From positions 15,626,955 to 15,690,954 of the forward strand of contig NC_079208.1 of the NCBI RefSeq assembly GCF_026745355.1: a stretch of DNA of 64,000 nt. The letters are read 5' to 3'. The notes under the pieces were generated by a model that was not told where the DNA came from, did not search any database, and saw only the letters and a program-made list of their open reading frames with translations. Numbering within the stretch: position 1 is the first letter of the stretch; each line of letters starts with the position of its first letter. The DNA comes from Beta vulgaris subsp. vulgaris. Taxonomy: Eukaryota; Streptophyta; Magnoliopsida; Caryophyllales; Amaranthaceae. Both the position numbers and the translations under genes were made by a program. This document shows, in pieces, positions 11,950-22,110 of this stretch.

Positions 11950-13482
11950 TGTTGACCCTTGAGTTTTGAAGATGACCTAACCACAAAAGACATAGTATAT
12001 TTTATTTATGTTGTTGCAAGGTAATTCATGCTCGAGCTAAGAGAATACTTGATTGAAGATTAAAGCGGAGAATTAATCAAGATCGAAGTAAAGATGTTCG
12101 AGAGATGAAGAATCAAGCATGGAATGAAGATTAGAATACATTAGGGTATTTATTAATCTTCTTGTTAAGGTTGAGTAAAAGCTTTATTAAGTTCGTGGTG
12201 AATTCTCAAAGGAACTTGGTTCTGTTCCCATGAAAGGAACAGACCTGGCACTATAGGAACAAGGCTTAGGAACAAGACTTAAAATTAGGGAACAAGACTT
12301 AAAACTAATTTAGGAACTTCTAAGTGACTAATATTGTGCGCCTAAGTAATTGGTGCCCAATATAGTTGTTAGAGTTTTTAGGGATATTTTGACTAAGATC
12401 CATTATTTTAGGAAGTTAGTTTAAGTTTGTTAGGAAAAGATTTTAAAAAGTAACTGATTTTCAAATATTATCTTTTTAAAATATATATTTTATCTTTTAT
12501 ATTTTATTTAAAAGATTTAGTTTTCGAAAATTTAATATTTCCGGTTTTTAAAATGTTTCGGATTTTTAAAATAAAACTGTTTTCCGGTTTTTATAAAAGA
12601 TTTTGAAAAAGATATTTTTCCTAAAAACTAGCTAAAGTATTTTATTTATTTATTTCATAAAATCTAGATTACACGTTTATGTAGTTAGTGGATTTAGTGG
12701 CTTAAGTTAATTATCCTCCAAGTATTTAATTAAATTAAATAAGTTTAATTATTCTCCAAGTTTGCAAAACCACGTAATTGTTACTGCTTCTATGAATGAA
12801 GTAGTGGATTAGTGGATGCTTTACATGACATGGAATAATTAATTTAATTTAATTAATTAATTAAACATCATGGAGAATGTGATAATGGTCTAGTTAGTGG
12901 AGAACATGTCTTGTCTTAATTGTCTATAAATAGGCGCCTAATTCATTTGAGAAAATTGTGTCTGACTTAGTTAATTTGTATTAAGTTATCTAAAGTGTCA
13001 GTGCCTTTTCCTTAAGAGAATTCATACTTACATTAATCGAGTTTTTTACTCTTCCATTATTTTATAAAGTGTATTTTTGAGAAAAAGGGTTTGAGTGAAC
13101 TCTTGTAAGTGTGAGAAAGCTTTGAGTGAAGCAAAGAAAGAGAAAGAGAAAGAGAAAGGAAGAACTTCGAGTGAAGTTTGAGAGAAAACGTTAGTTGTTG
13201 GGAACTGTCGTTGGGAACTTGAGTTGAGTGACTTAAGTTGAGAATCGAGAGAAAAGTAATAGGTTGTAATCAGAGTTGTTTGGGCCTATTATAGTGGAAA
13301 GTTGTTTAAAATCCCTTGTGGTCGAGGTTGTTTCTTCCTACTAGGCCTAGGAAGTTTTTCCTCGTAAAATCTTTCGTGTTCCCATTGTTTGTTCCCAAGT
13401 TTACTTTTAATTCCGCAAAAAAGTATAGCTTATTCTCTCACTATAATTCACCCCCCTCTTATAGTGCTCATATTATACAACA
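11950..13482 (+). repeat. 3' LTR of the Sirevirus-like element
   Basis: Begins TGTTGACCC right after the polypurine tract and ends ATACAACA at 13482 (TG...CA rule). It is about 1533 bp long, and the end is fixed by the flanking sequence shared with 48458 onward. A TATAAATA box lies at 12925-12932, a plausible core promoter of the element. There is no 5' partner in the window, so age cannot be estimated. Confidence 0.8.
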
Positions 13483-13690
13483 GGTGCATTAATTCCACTA
13501 TTTTTCCATTTGCAAGGTTCTCGATAGCAAGTTAGCCAAGCTCATGTTCTAGCTACTACTTATAGATGTCTTCCTTAATTTCCTTTGTTTCTTTCTTCTC
13601 TTTTAGTTTCTAATGAGGTCAAATAAAAGTCATTGAGGCAATTTTGCATTATTCTCAATTACCAATTAATGATGAGGAGGATTGTTAAAC
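13483..13690 (+). repeat. Target sequence of the Sirevirus, paralogous to 48458-48600 and 49600-49690
   Basis: 13483-13612 matches 48458-48595 (probable LINE 3' end), and 13612-13690 matches 49602-49690, skipping about 1 kb present there. It is therefore an older dispersed copy of the unit A/B border sequence. No gene is seen. Confidence 0.7.
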
Positions 13691-13848
13691 ATCGCCCATA
13701 AAGTACTTAAAATCGCCCAAATTCTCACACGAATATACCATAATACCCTTACTTATATTTTCTAATTTTTTACCTTCTTCTCTATCATCTCCTCTCTCAC
13801 TCATTCACTCTCTCATCTTCTTCATTCACTATCACCATCTAACTCAAA

Positions 13849-14199
13849 ATGTCAGGTATTCCACCTGGGGAAAATCCAAAGAAAAAGAAAAAACTTATCT
13901 TCCGACCTGCAACGGAGAAGGCACTTTTACGGGCTGCAAAAGTAAGACGGCAACAAGAGGAGGCGAAGGCGGCATTACAAAAATTTATACTCGAACGTTT
14001 GCTCAGGGCGTTCACCCCATGGAAGGAACTTCTAGTCAGGACGTTCCATCCATGGGGCGAATGCCTGGCTAAAACGTTCCTTCCATGGAATGTACGTCAT
14101 GGCCAGACGTTCCTTCCATGGAAGGAACGTTTTTGCCAGACGATCGCCCCATGGATGGAACGTCCTGACCAGACGTTCCTTCCATGGGGTTTCCCATAA
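13849..14199 (+). CDS. Small repeat protein with six 11-residue TFxPW repeats (unrecognised)
   Basis: A 116-aa open frame starts after a CT-rich leader (about 13770-13848), as in plant 5' UTRs. Residues 1-50 are basic with a KKKKK stretch and a helical Arg/Gln/Glu/Ala segment. From about residue 51 to the end there are six 11-residue repeats centred on TF-L/H/A-PW. The repeats are encoded by a 33-bp minisatellite in which each unit is nearly palindromic around CCATGG. I do not recognise the family. It may be the first exon of the PMD gene found on the far side of the TTA array and MULE (about 20926 on), since it lies just upstream and on the same strand. Function unknown. Confidence 0.45.
   Translation: MSGIPPGENPKKKKKLIFRPATEKALLRAAKVRRQQEEAKAALQKFILERLLRAFTPWKELLVRTFHPWGECLAKTFLPWNVRHGQTFLPWKERFCQTIAPWMERPDQTFLPWGFP
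13998..14196. repeat. 33-bp near-palindromic minisatellite, six units
   Basis: Units of about 33 bp share ACGTTCCTTCCATGG followed by its partial complement. One unit (14107-14130) holds a perfect 24-bp palindrome centred on CCATGG. The 33-bp period keeps the reading frame (11 codons). Confidence 0.8.
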
Positions 14200-14244
14200 G
14201 TTTATCTGCCCAATGTTTTTGTTCCTTTTTTTTTGTTCCCTAGA

Positions 14245-14490
<246 letters not shown>

Positions 14491-14602
14491 GAAAAAATCG
14501 ATAAGAATAATCCGACCTTTGGCCGGTCTTCCACCAATGGTACCACCTTTATTTAATCCAGCTATAATCCCACCTTTGACATCAATATTCTCTCAATGGT
14601 AC
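14491..14602. repeat. Left terminal inverted repeat of MULE copy 2
   Basis: Reverse complement of 20275-20380, with a 6-bp extra block (GTACCACC region) and about ten mismatches by eye. Confidence 0.9.
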
Positions 14603-15445
14603 CTAAAACCTACAACCTGTTCAATGGGTAAAAAAAAGGATCCCAGTTACTTTCCCCTCAAAATCACTTTGTCCTTTGAACTTCTCCCCAACCTCTGAAC
14701 ATCCTCTTCTCCCAAAAAAACGCGAAACCTTCATTGTTGCCCAAGCTTATCTTCACCAAATATCTCTGCAACTGTTCATTCAAGGTCCATTGTTGAAGTT
14801 CGTGGAATTCAAAGTCCCCTGAAAAAATCGAAAGCTCCGCCATCTCAGTTAGGTATGTAAATTTTCAAATTCTCTGTTTAAAGTTCCAAATTTATGTTAA
14901 AGATCGCATCTTTTGATATTGTGTTACCCTAGATTTGTTAAAAAGTGTTTGAATATGCCCTAATTGCATGTATGTTTCCGTTGATGTTGTTTTCATTAAA
15001 ATAGGTTCTGGGTTTGAATTTTTTGCATGCTCTTCCTGATATGCTATGGAATCAACACTTGGTACACTTAGGTTTTGGCATGGGGATATGTTTAAGAAAA
15101 CTAGTAAAGCGGCTGTTTATTTAGGAGGATAAAGTAGAACCTTTCCTGTAGATTCAGATGAATTATGTTGGTTTCGGTTAGAGGAGTTAGCAAAGGAATG
15201 TAGGGGTTATAAGAAGATTGATGTTGTGTATTATTTGATACCTGCTAAAACTCTTGATGATGGGTTGAGGCAGACTTTTGGTGATAATGAGGTTATATAT
15301 CTAATTGCTCTTGTTTTGAAGCATAGGTGTGTTGATATGTATGTGTTACATGGTGTAGATGATCCTGAAACTTTGTCTAACCTTCCACTACCATTAGAAG
15401 GTCCATCAATTGAGATTGAAAACCCAGCCAAAGAAGATGAAACCC

Positions 15446-15616
15446 CACATTCACAAACTGAAAACCCACCTTCCCAAACTGAAACACCAGCTTCACAAAC
15501 TGAAAACCCACCTTCCCACATTGAAAACCCAACTTCACAAACTGAAAAAACAACTTCACAAATTGAGATTCATCTTGAACAAACTGATACACCTATTTCC
15601 CACATTGAGATGCCTA
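15446..15616. repeat. 21-bp tandem repeats coding eight heptads (SQTENPP-like)
   Basis: Eight imperfect heptads (SQTENPP, SQTETPA, SHIENPT, SQTEKTT and similar) lie between the PB1-like region and the acidic region of the transposase. The period is 21 bp, so it is frame-neutral. Confidence 0.75.
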
Positions 15617-18148
15617 ATACCAATAATCCAATATCCTTCTTAAATCAAGTCAAACACCCAAAAAGTCAAGGGACAAGTTAGCTGTGAGGAGGGGTCCACC
15701 TAGAAGGAGTCCAGGTTGAGTTAGTGTTAAATTACTACCTGATGCATCAGTTTGGCAGAGAGAGTATAGCTTTCCAAAAGATTCTTCCACATCATCACCT
15801 TTTAAAGCACAAATACCTCCCCCAATTGAAACCTTTATCTCAACCCACCTACATCAACCTACACCTACCCCATCCCAACCAACACAACAATCGGAAAACC
15901 AAAAGAAACCAAAAAAACCTGTGCACCAAACTGAAACAACTGCTAGCCCTAAATATGCCCTTTCTCAGTCAACAACAAAATCCACTTTCATAACAAGCAA
16001 AGTTCCAGATGACTATGAGTGGTTAGATCCTAGGAGTGATGAAAATCTCAACTGGGATGATTTCTTTACTGAGCAAGAGCTTTCAGATTTAGAGTAAGAT
16101 GGTGAAGATGGTGAAGATGAGTATGAACCATCAGAGGGTGAGGGTAGTGATGAAGATTTAAATGAAAAAGAATTGGAGAAGGATACAGAGGTTGGATTGG
16201 ATGAAGAAGGAGAAGGTGAATTTGAATTTGAATTTGAAGATGATGAAAACAGTAATGAGGATTACACTGAGGCTTTGAACAAATTAAAGTTAGGGGAACT
16301 AATTCTAAGTTAGAGCAGATAGTTAAACAATTACAAGAAGAGGCTGCAGAGGGGAGGTTAAGGTGCAATAGTGAGGTAGTAAGGGCGGTGAACACAGGGA
16401 GGTTGGTAGTGATGCTGAAGGTACAGATGATGACATCCATACACCACCAGAAAGTGGTGATGAAAGAACTGAGGATGAAAGGAGAACTGCTAGGGGAATG
16501 TTGGTTAGTGAAGATGCTGATTTTTCCAAATTCAATTGGAAAGTGGGTCAAAGATTTCCTAGTAGGGCTGCATTTAGGAAAGATGTTTCAAAGTATGGTA
16601 TACTTCAAGGCATAAATTTATGGTATATTTCAATAACAAAAATAGGCTAAAAAGACTTGGAGTGGTTTGTGTAGAGGGATGTTCATGGTTCCATGCAAGA
16701 GCATTATCTGAAGATTGGGAGGTATTTAGAAGCTGTAAAAGCTTCTAGTTTAGGAACTCATTTGGAGTTGTACACTGATCCAAGTTAGAAGAAACAACCT
16801 CTTGTTTTTTAGAGGTTATATGTGTGTTTTGAGGGTCTGCAAAGGGGGTGGAAGGAAGGATGTAGGAAGATATTTTGTGTTGATGCTTGTTTTTTGAAGA
16901 CTTTTCTTGGGGGCCAATTGATGTCAGCTGTTGGAAGGGATGGAAATAATCAGATGTATCCAATAGCTTGGGCTATTGTGGAAGGTGAAAACAACCTTAG
17001 TTGGGAATGGTTCTTTAGACAGTTGCAAAGGAGTTTGGCACTTGGAGATGGTGATTTCCTAGGAATTGTGAGTGATGAGCATCAGGTATGAACTAATTTC
17101 TGTTTTTTATTTACTGTCACAGTGGATAAATAGGTTGTTTATATTACAATATGTTCTGATTTATCATTAAACTAAGTAACTAATTAGTTAAGCATCAACA
17201 TCTAATCAATAATGAATGATGGATCTGATTTATGTTTTCTGTTTTTTGGCATGTTTATTATTTATCAGTCTATCATAATTGGTGTTGCATTAGTGTTCCC
17301 CAAAGCTGAACATAGGCATTATGCTAGGCACATTTTTGCTCTGTGGCATAAGAGTTATAGGGGGATGAGATGAAACTGTTGTTTTGGAGTATAGTAAAGG
17401 CATACAATGAGGCAGATCATAATGATGCATTAGATAATCTAGCCAAAGTGAGTGATGAGGCTGCATAGAGTTTCAAAGCATACAATCCCAAATTGTTTTG
17501 TAGGGCATTTGTGAGCACTAGCACTAAAGCTGACATAATTACTAGCAATCTAGCGGAAACTTTCAATGGTTGGATCATAAATGCTAGAACAAAACATGTC
17601 ATCTATATGCTAGAGGATATTAGGGCATCTTTGATGCAAAGATTGGTTAAAAAGAAGCAAGAAATGGAGAAGTTTGCTTCCCTCATTTGCCCTAGAATCA
17701 AAACAAAGCTTGAAAAGGAAAAAAAATGAAAGGCTGCTTTTTGTGATGTGCTACCATCTACTGCAACTCTATTCCAAGTGAATCACCAACTGGACAGTTT
17801 AACTGTTGATTTAGAGGCAAGAACATGCACATGTAGGAGATGGGATATGTGTGGTTACCCTTGTTGTCATGCTGTTGTTGCCATTTTTTTGTCATAAAGA
17901 AGCAGAGGAGTTTGTTCATGAATGCTACAAAAGAGAGGTGTATCTCAAGGCATATGCAGGTTCCATTCCACCATGTAATGGTGAGAGACATTGGCCAAGG
18001 GCTTCACTTCCACTAGACACCCCCTATTAAAATTGGACCTGGTAGGCATAGGAAAAACAGAATTAAGGACCTTTTTGAAGATCTGAAATACTCTGGGAAG
18101 ATGAGTAGGCATGGTATTGAGATGACATGTACCATATGTACATATGGC

Positions 18149-18270
18149 AAGGGCCATAATAAAAGGAGGTGTCCAAATAGAGATTCTGATGTGAGTGTGG
18201 GAGTAAGTAAAGGGCCATAATAAAAGGAGGTGTCCAAATAGAGATTCTGATGTGAGTGTGGGAGTAAGTC
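18149..18270. repeat. 61-bp tandem duplication at the zinc-knuckle exon end
   Basis: GGCCATAATAAAAGGAGGTG and the following bases occur at about 18151 and again at about 18212, duplicating part of the CCHC knuckle codons and introducing stops. Copy 1 has the same duplication (about 1763 and 1825), so it predates the large duplication. Confidence 0.85.
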
Positions 18271-19292
18271 AGAGCAAGAGACCAAGGGGAAGGCCTAGGG
18301 CTGATTGTCAACAACAAGAAGCAACCACAGAACACGCAACCACTAACAAGCAACTACACAACAAGCCAGCCACTTCACAGCATCTGCACAACCCACAACA
18401 CTTAGAAGGGGTGGCAGAATGATTATAGGAGGTAAAGGATCAAGGGGTGCAGAGGTAGAGCTGGTGGTGGTAGAGGTGCAGCTGCTGGTGGGAGGGCTGA
18501 AGCAGCTGGTGGTGCTGAAGGCATTGCCAGTGGTGCTGCTGCTGCAACAAATCGAGGTAAAGGTCGAGGTCGAGTCGAGGAAGAGGAATATGTCAGTTTT
18601 TATACTTGTTGTTATGGTTTAGTTTTGATTTTTTAACGAACATTGATTTACGATTGTTTTGTTTCTTAACAGATTCCAACTGGATTTGGTGTCTTGATAA
18701 TGAATGATGGATCAACCATCACCAATGTGTTGTTCTTAGAAATAATTTTGCCTCCTAATGATCATTATGTAAAAGTTCGGTTTAATAACTTATCTATTAT
18801 ATTTGCTTTCAGGAACCCGGGTCACGAGGTCCGAGAATTATTTCAAGTCAAGCATCAACATCGACTACTTCAGCAACAAATCAGAATTTCTCCATGCAAC
18901 AATGATTTTTATAGTACTTTGTGTAGGATCTGAACGAACAATTTGGTCATTTTTTTATAAGATTATGGTTTGTGTTATTGTCGAACATTGGATCGATGTT
19001 TTGTAATAGATTATGGTTATTGTTCATGTTGAACAATTTGGTACCTTTTGTAAACCGTTGGTTCAATATTGAACACAATATAATGGTGTTCGTTTTGAAT
19101 TATGTGTATAAAATTCTCAACTTCAAACATTTTTGTGTTGCATCTCCCAAATGTTAACATTTCTCCTTCAAATGAAGCTACTAGCAATGTTATTTAGTTC
19201 ATCAATCCCGAACACGTTCATTCATTAATACTTCCAAATAATATAATTCATGATAAAGCGTAAAGTTTTCCAAACCCTAACACATAGCACCT

Positions 19293-19682
19293 ACATCAAT
19301 TCACTTCAACATGTAGATAATAATACCAAACAAAATCCAAGACATAACCATAGCCATTTGAAAAGCTTTCTCCCTATTATTATCTAACATCAGTCGAACA
19401 CGTAATAGACGATTGTTGGATGATAATCTTTTGTTTTCCACTTCAAGCTCATGTTTTTCCTTCTTCATTCTGATTAGTTTATGTTGGATGATACATCAAT
19501 TCACTTCAACATGGAGATAATAATACCAAACAAAATCCAAGACATAACCATAGCCATTTGAAAAGCTTTCTCCCTATTATTATCTAGCATCAGTCGAACA
19601 CGTAATAGCCGAACGTTGGATGATAATCTTTTGTTTTCCACTTCAAGCTCATGTTTTTCCTTCTTCATTCAGATTAGTTTAT
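19293..19682. repeat. Tandem duplication of about 200 bp inside MULE copy 2
   Basis: The segment starting at 19293 recurs at 19493. It is shared with copy 1 (2905-3290) and lies between the two convergent genes of the element. Confidence 0.85.
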
Positions 19683-20066
19683 CTTCCAAAAAACTTCTTC
19701 TCAACTTCAAGCTCAATAATGGTAGTGTCTTTGTCCAAGATTTGAATTGCAAATACCTTATCTCACTGGAAATCTCCTCCTCAACCACATCACAAACCCA
19801 CTTGAAAAAATGGCAATCTTTGTTTTCCTGAATAAAACCTAAAAAAATTTGATGTTAAACTAACAATAATCAGGAAATTTAAGTTTTTGTAACTAACAAT
19901 AATCAGGAAATTTAAGCTCAATATGTAAGCATCGATAAAATTTCCTCCCAAAATTTGGACCTTGTTTCTTACAAGTAAGTACAGCAGCGCTTGCTCCATG
20001 ATTACACAAGATTGGCTTTTTGCGTGAAGATTGAGAGGATGAACCACTCAATGAACCTCCTGCCAT
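19669..20066 (-). CDS. GRF-type zinc-finger protein, two exons, antisense cargo of the MULE
   Basis: My gene model: exon 1 is 20066-19898, intron 19897-19839 (GTTAGT ... TTTTTAG, only 59 bp), exon 2 19838-19669, giving 112 residues. Residues 1-20 are Ser/Gly-rich. A GRF finger follows: C21-x-H23, GPNFGRKFYRC (C46) and CHFFKW (C65), then a Glu-rich helix. GRF fingers bind single-stranded nucleic acid in known proteins such as APE2 and TOP3A; small plant proteins of the At4g04775-like type share this layout. Without splicing the frame stops at 57 residues, just before the last ligand. Joining restores the canonical C-x-FFKW end in frame, which is why I trust the intron. It converges with the transposase, reminiscent of the two convergent genes of maize MuDR, but the protein is unrelated to mudrB as far as I can see. 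Confidence 0.7.
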
Positions 20067-20274
20067 GGCTATAAGAGCAGAGGAAGAAGAGATTTGAAGA
20101 AGAAAAAAAAGGAAAAGAAGCAGAGTGTGAGGAAGAGAGAGATGAAGGAGGAAGAGGCTGAAAGAGATGAGGGGCAGTTAATAAGGAGGGAGAAGATTAA
20201 AATATTAAAGCTAAAATAAAAATAAACATAACGGCTACATACTTACCTGCTGCAACAGGTTACCTTCAGGTAAC

Positions 20275-20380
20275 GTACCATTGAGAGAATATTTATGTCA
20301 AAGGTGGGATTATAGTTGGATTAAATGAAACCATTGGTGGAAGACCGACCAAAGATCGGATTATTCTTATCAATTTTTCC
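20275..20380. repeat. Right terminal inverted repeat of MULE copy 2
   Basis: Pairs with 14491-14602. Inside it lies CAGGTTACCTTCAGGTAAC, a small imperfect inverted repeat that could be a subterminal protein site (inference). Confidence 0.9.
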
Positions 20381-20457
<77 letters not shown>

Positions 20458-20925
20458 GCTATTATTATTATTATTAATTTTGTTATTATTATTATTATTA
20501 TTACAATTATTATTATTATTATTTTTATTATAATAATTATATTGTTGTTGTTGTTGTTATTATTATTATTGTTATTAATTTTGTTGTTTTTCTTAATATT
20601 ATTATTATTCTTGTTATTTTTATTTTTATTATTTTTATTATTGTTATTATTGTTATTATTATTATTTTTTTTATTATTGTTATAATTTTTATTAATTTTG
20701 TTATTATTAATTTTGTTGTTATTATTATTATTATAATTAATATTATTATTATTATTATTATTATTATCATTATATATTATTATTATTATTATTATTTATT
20801 ATTATTATTATTACTACTATACTATTATTATTGATTATTATTGCTATTATTATTATAATTATTATTATTATTATTTTTGTTGTTGTTATTATTATTGTTG
20901 TTGTTGTTATTATTATTATTATTAG
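20381..20925. repeat. TTA microsatellite, right flank of MULE copy 2
   Basis: About 545 bp of interrupted TTA repeats. It matches 3988-4572 with length differences in the pure TTA runs. Confidence 0.95.
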
Positions 20926-21949
20926 AATATTTTATTAAAGTAATTGTTGATGAAATAGCCATCTGGGTTTCAACAATTTGCCGGGAAGACATTTCCCGGA
21001 TTTCGCAGTGTGCACTACGAGGATTCATGACCACGTCATCCGCACTCACGTGGTATTTCGCTTCAGTTAGGAGGACGCGGACGAACCTGACTGGTCCGCG
21101 ACGTTGCTTCAGTTACAATGAGGGTGTTGGTGGGTCGTACGATGCAATAGAGCATCAAGAGATGGATGGGGGGAGTTCTTCACGGTGATGATGTTCAGGA
21201 TGCAGTTATGCGGGAGTTTGAGAGAGATCTAGACCCTACAGTTGATGATCGTTGGAATATTCGTAAGGGTAGGGGTGGGCGGTTTATCGGAGAGAGGGAG
21301 TTCATCGACTATTGAAGATCGAAAGGGAAAGGGGAAAGGAAGGTTAGAGGTCAAGTTGCAGGAGTACCTATGGTTGGGTCAGTTATCCCTAGTTTTGGTG
21401 GACACGTAGCTATGGAGATTTGGGGAGGGGGGATAGAATTACCTGAAGTGTCAGACCCGAGAGAGGATTTGTGCACGTTTGAAGACATGGGTTAGGACAT
21501 TGCCTCCACCGATACAGGCTCGTCTCTGTAGGACATCTCTTACCATATCCCTTTTACTAAGTTCACACACATTGATGCACCCTTGATTTTAGCATTTGTT
21601 GAGCGGTGGCAGCCTGATACGAGTTCTTTTCACCTACCGTTTGGGGAGATGACCATCATGATGCATGATGTAGCGCATATATTGCATCTTCCAGTTGAGG
21701 GGTGCACGGTTCATGACACCACTTCATCTGGTGCTCTTAGGAGTTTGGTTGTTGACTTGGTCGGTAGGCAGTTGCAGACCTTGGGAGTCCATTTTGGGAA
21801 AATGGTGCTATTAGGGTACAGGGGGAACTGAGATTCTGTCAGACGCAGAGCCACCTGCTCCATTAGAAAGATAGCTGACGGGTATTATATGGCTGATTCT
21901 AGGCTGTTGTTTGTTCACATATAAGAGTGTATCGTTAGTTGGGTGAGGC
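20926..21949 (+). pseudogene. Plant mobile domain (PMD/MAIN-like) gene remnant, copy 2
   Basis: Same gene as 4573-5330 but continuing further: FVERWQPDTSSFHLPFGEMTI, then HILHLPVEG and a stretch up to a stop at 21831. A shifted frame continues with YYMADSRLLFVH. PMD proteins are plant nuclear proteins (MAIN/MAIL) and are also carried by transposons. Single-base losses relative to copy 1 near 21445 and 21541 break the upstream frame. The domain is cut off at 21950 by a hAT fragment. Confidence 0.65.
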
Positions 21950-22110
21950 TAAGGATGGGAAAGGGCCGGGTCCGGTCCGGTCCAGCCGAACCCTAGACTC
22001 GGATTCTAATTTTTTTTGCAGACCCGATCATAAGGGTGTGGAAAAAATTGGACCCTGACCCAGATCCTTAGATTCTCGAGGGTCTGGACGATCCAGGCGT
22101 AAATTTTTTT
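21950..22110. mobile_element. 5' end fragment of a hAT-type element
   Basis: Starts TAAGGATGGG and shares GGACCCTGACCCAGATCCTTA and flanking blocks with the complete element at 44721-45369. The right end is not found, so this is a truncated relative. Confidence 0.65.

Larger units (their letters stand above)
5331..13482 (+). mobile_element. Ty1/copia retrotransposon, Sirevirus-like, truncated at its 5' end
   Basis: Order: Gag end with zinc knuckle, protease, integrase, reverse transcriptase, RNase H, a long 3' ORF region (env-like position), purine tracts and a 1.53-kb 3' LTR. The 5' LTR, primer-binding site and Gag start are missing, because the element begins abruptly at the PMD junction. 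The extra 3' coding region and two AAAGGGGGAAA-type purine tracts (about 11749 and 11937) are Sirevirus traits. The right flank resumes at 13483 with GGTGCATTAATTCC, the same sequence as an uninterrupted paralogue at about 48458. Confidence 0.85.
15046..18905 (+). pseudogene. MuDR-type transposase gene, copy 2 (few breaks)
   Basis: The start at 15046 gives a PB1-like N-terminal region (TLRFWHGDMFKK ... VYYLIPAKTLDDGL) with an in-frame TAA at about 15130. Then come heptad repeats (15446-15616), a highly acidic stretch (16090-16280), the MuDR DNA-binding domain (16498-16745, one base short near 16631), the transposase core with VDACFLK and MYPIAWAIVEGE (about 16880-17090), an intron (about 17086-17270), the C-terminal core including NLAETFNGWI (about 17547), a SWIM finger CTCRRWDMCGYPCCHA (17828-17875), a CCHC knuckle, a Gly/Arg/Ala-rich segment, another intron (about 18597-18672), and a last exon after an acceptor at about 18812 that stops at 18903-18905. 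It would cut and reinsert the element using its TIRs. Confidence 0.8.
14491..20380 (+). mobile_element. Complete MULE transposon, copy 2 (5.89 kb)
   Basis: Terminal inverted repeats at 14491-14602 and 20275-20380 match over about 106-112 bp, starting GAAAAAATCGATAAG and GGAAAAATTGATAAG. Both outer flanks are TTATTATTA, compatible with the 8-10-bp target duplication of Mutator elements, although the microsatellite makes this non-diagnostic. Cargo: a MuDR-type transposase (+) and a spliced GRF zinc-finger gene (-), in convergent orientation. Confidence 0.9.
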
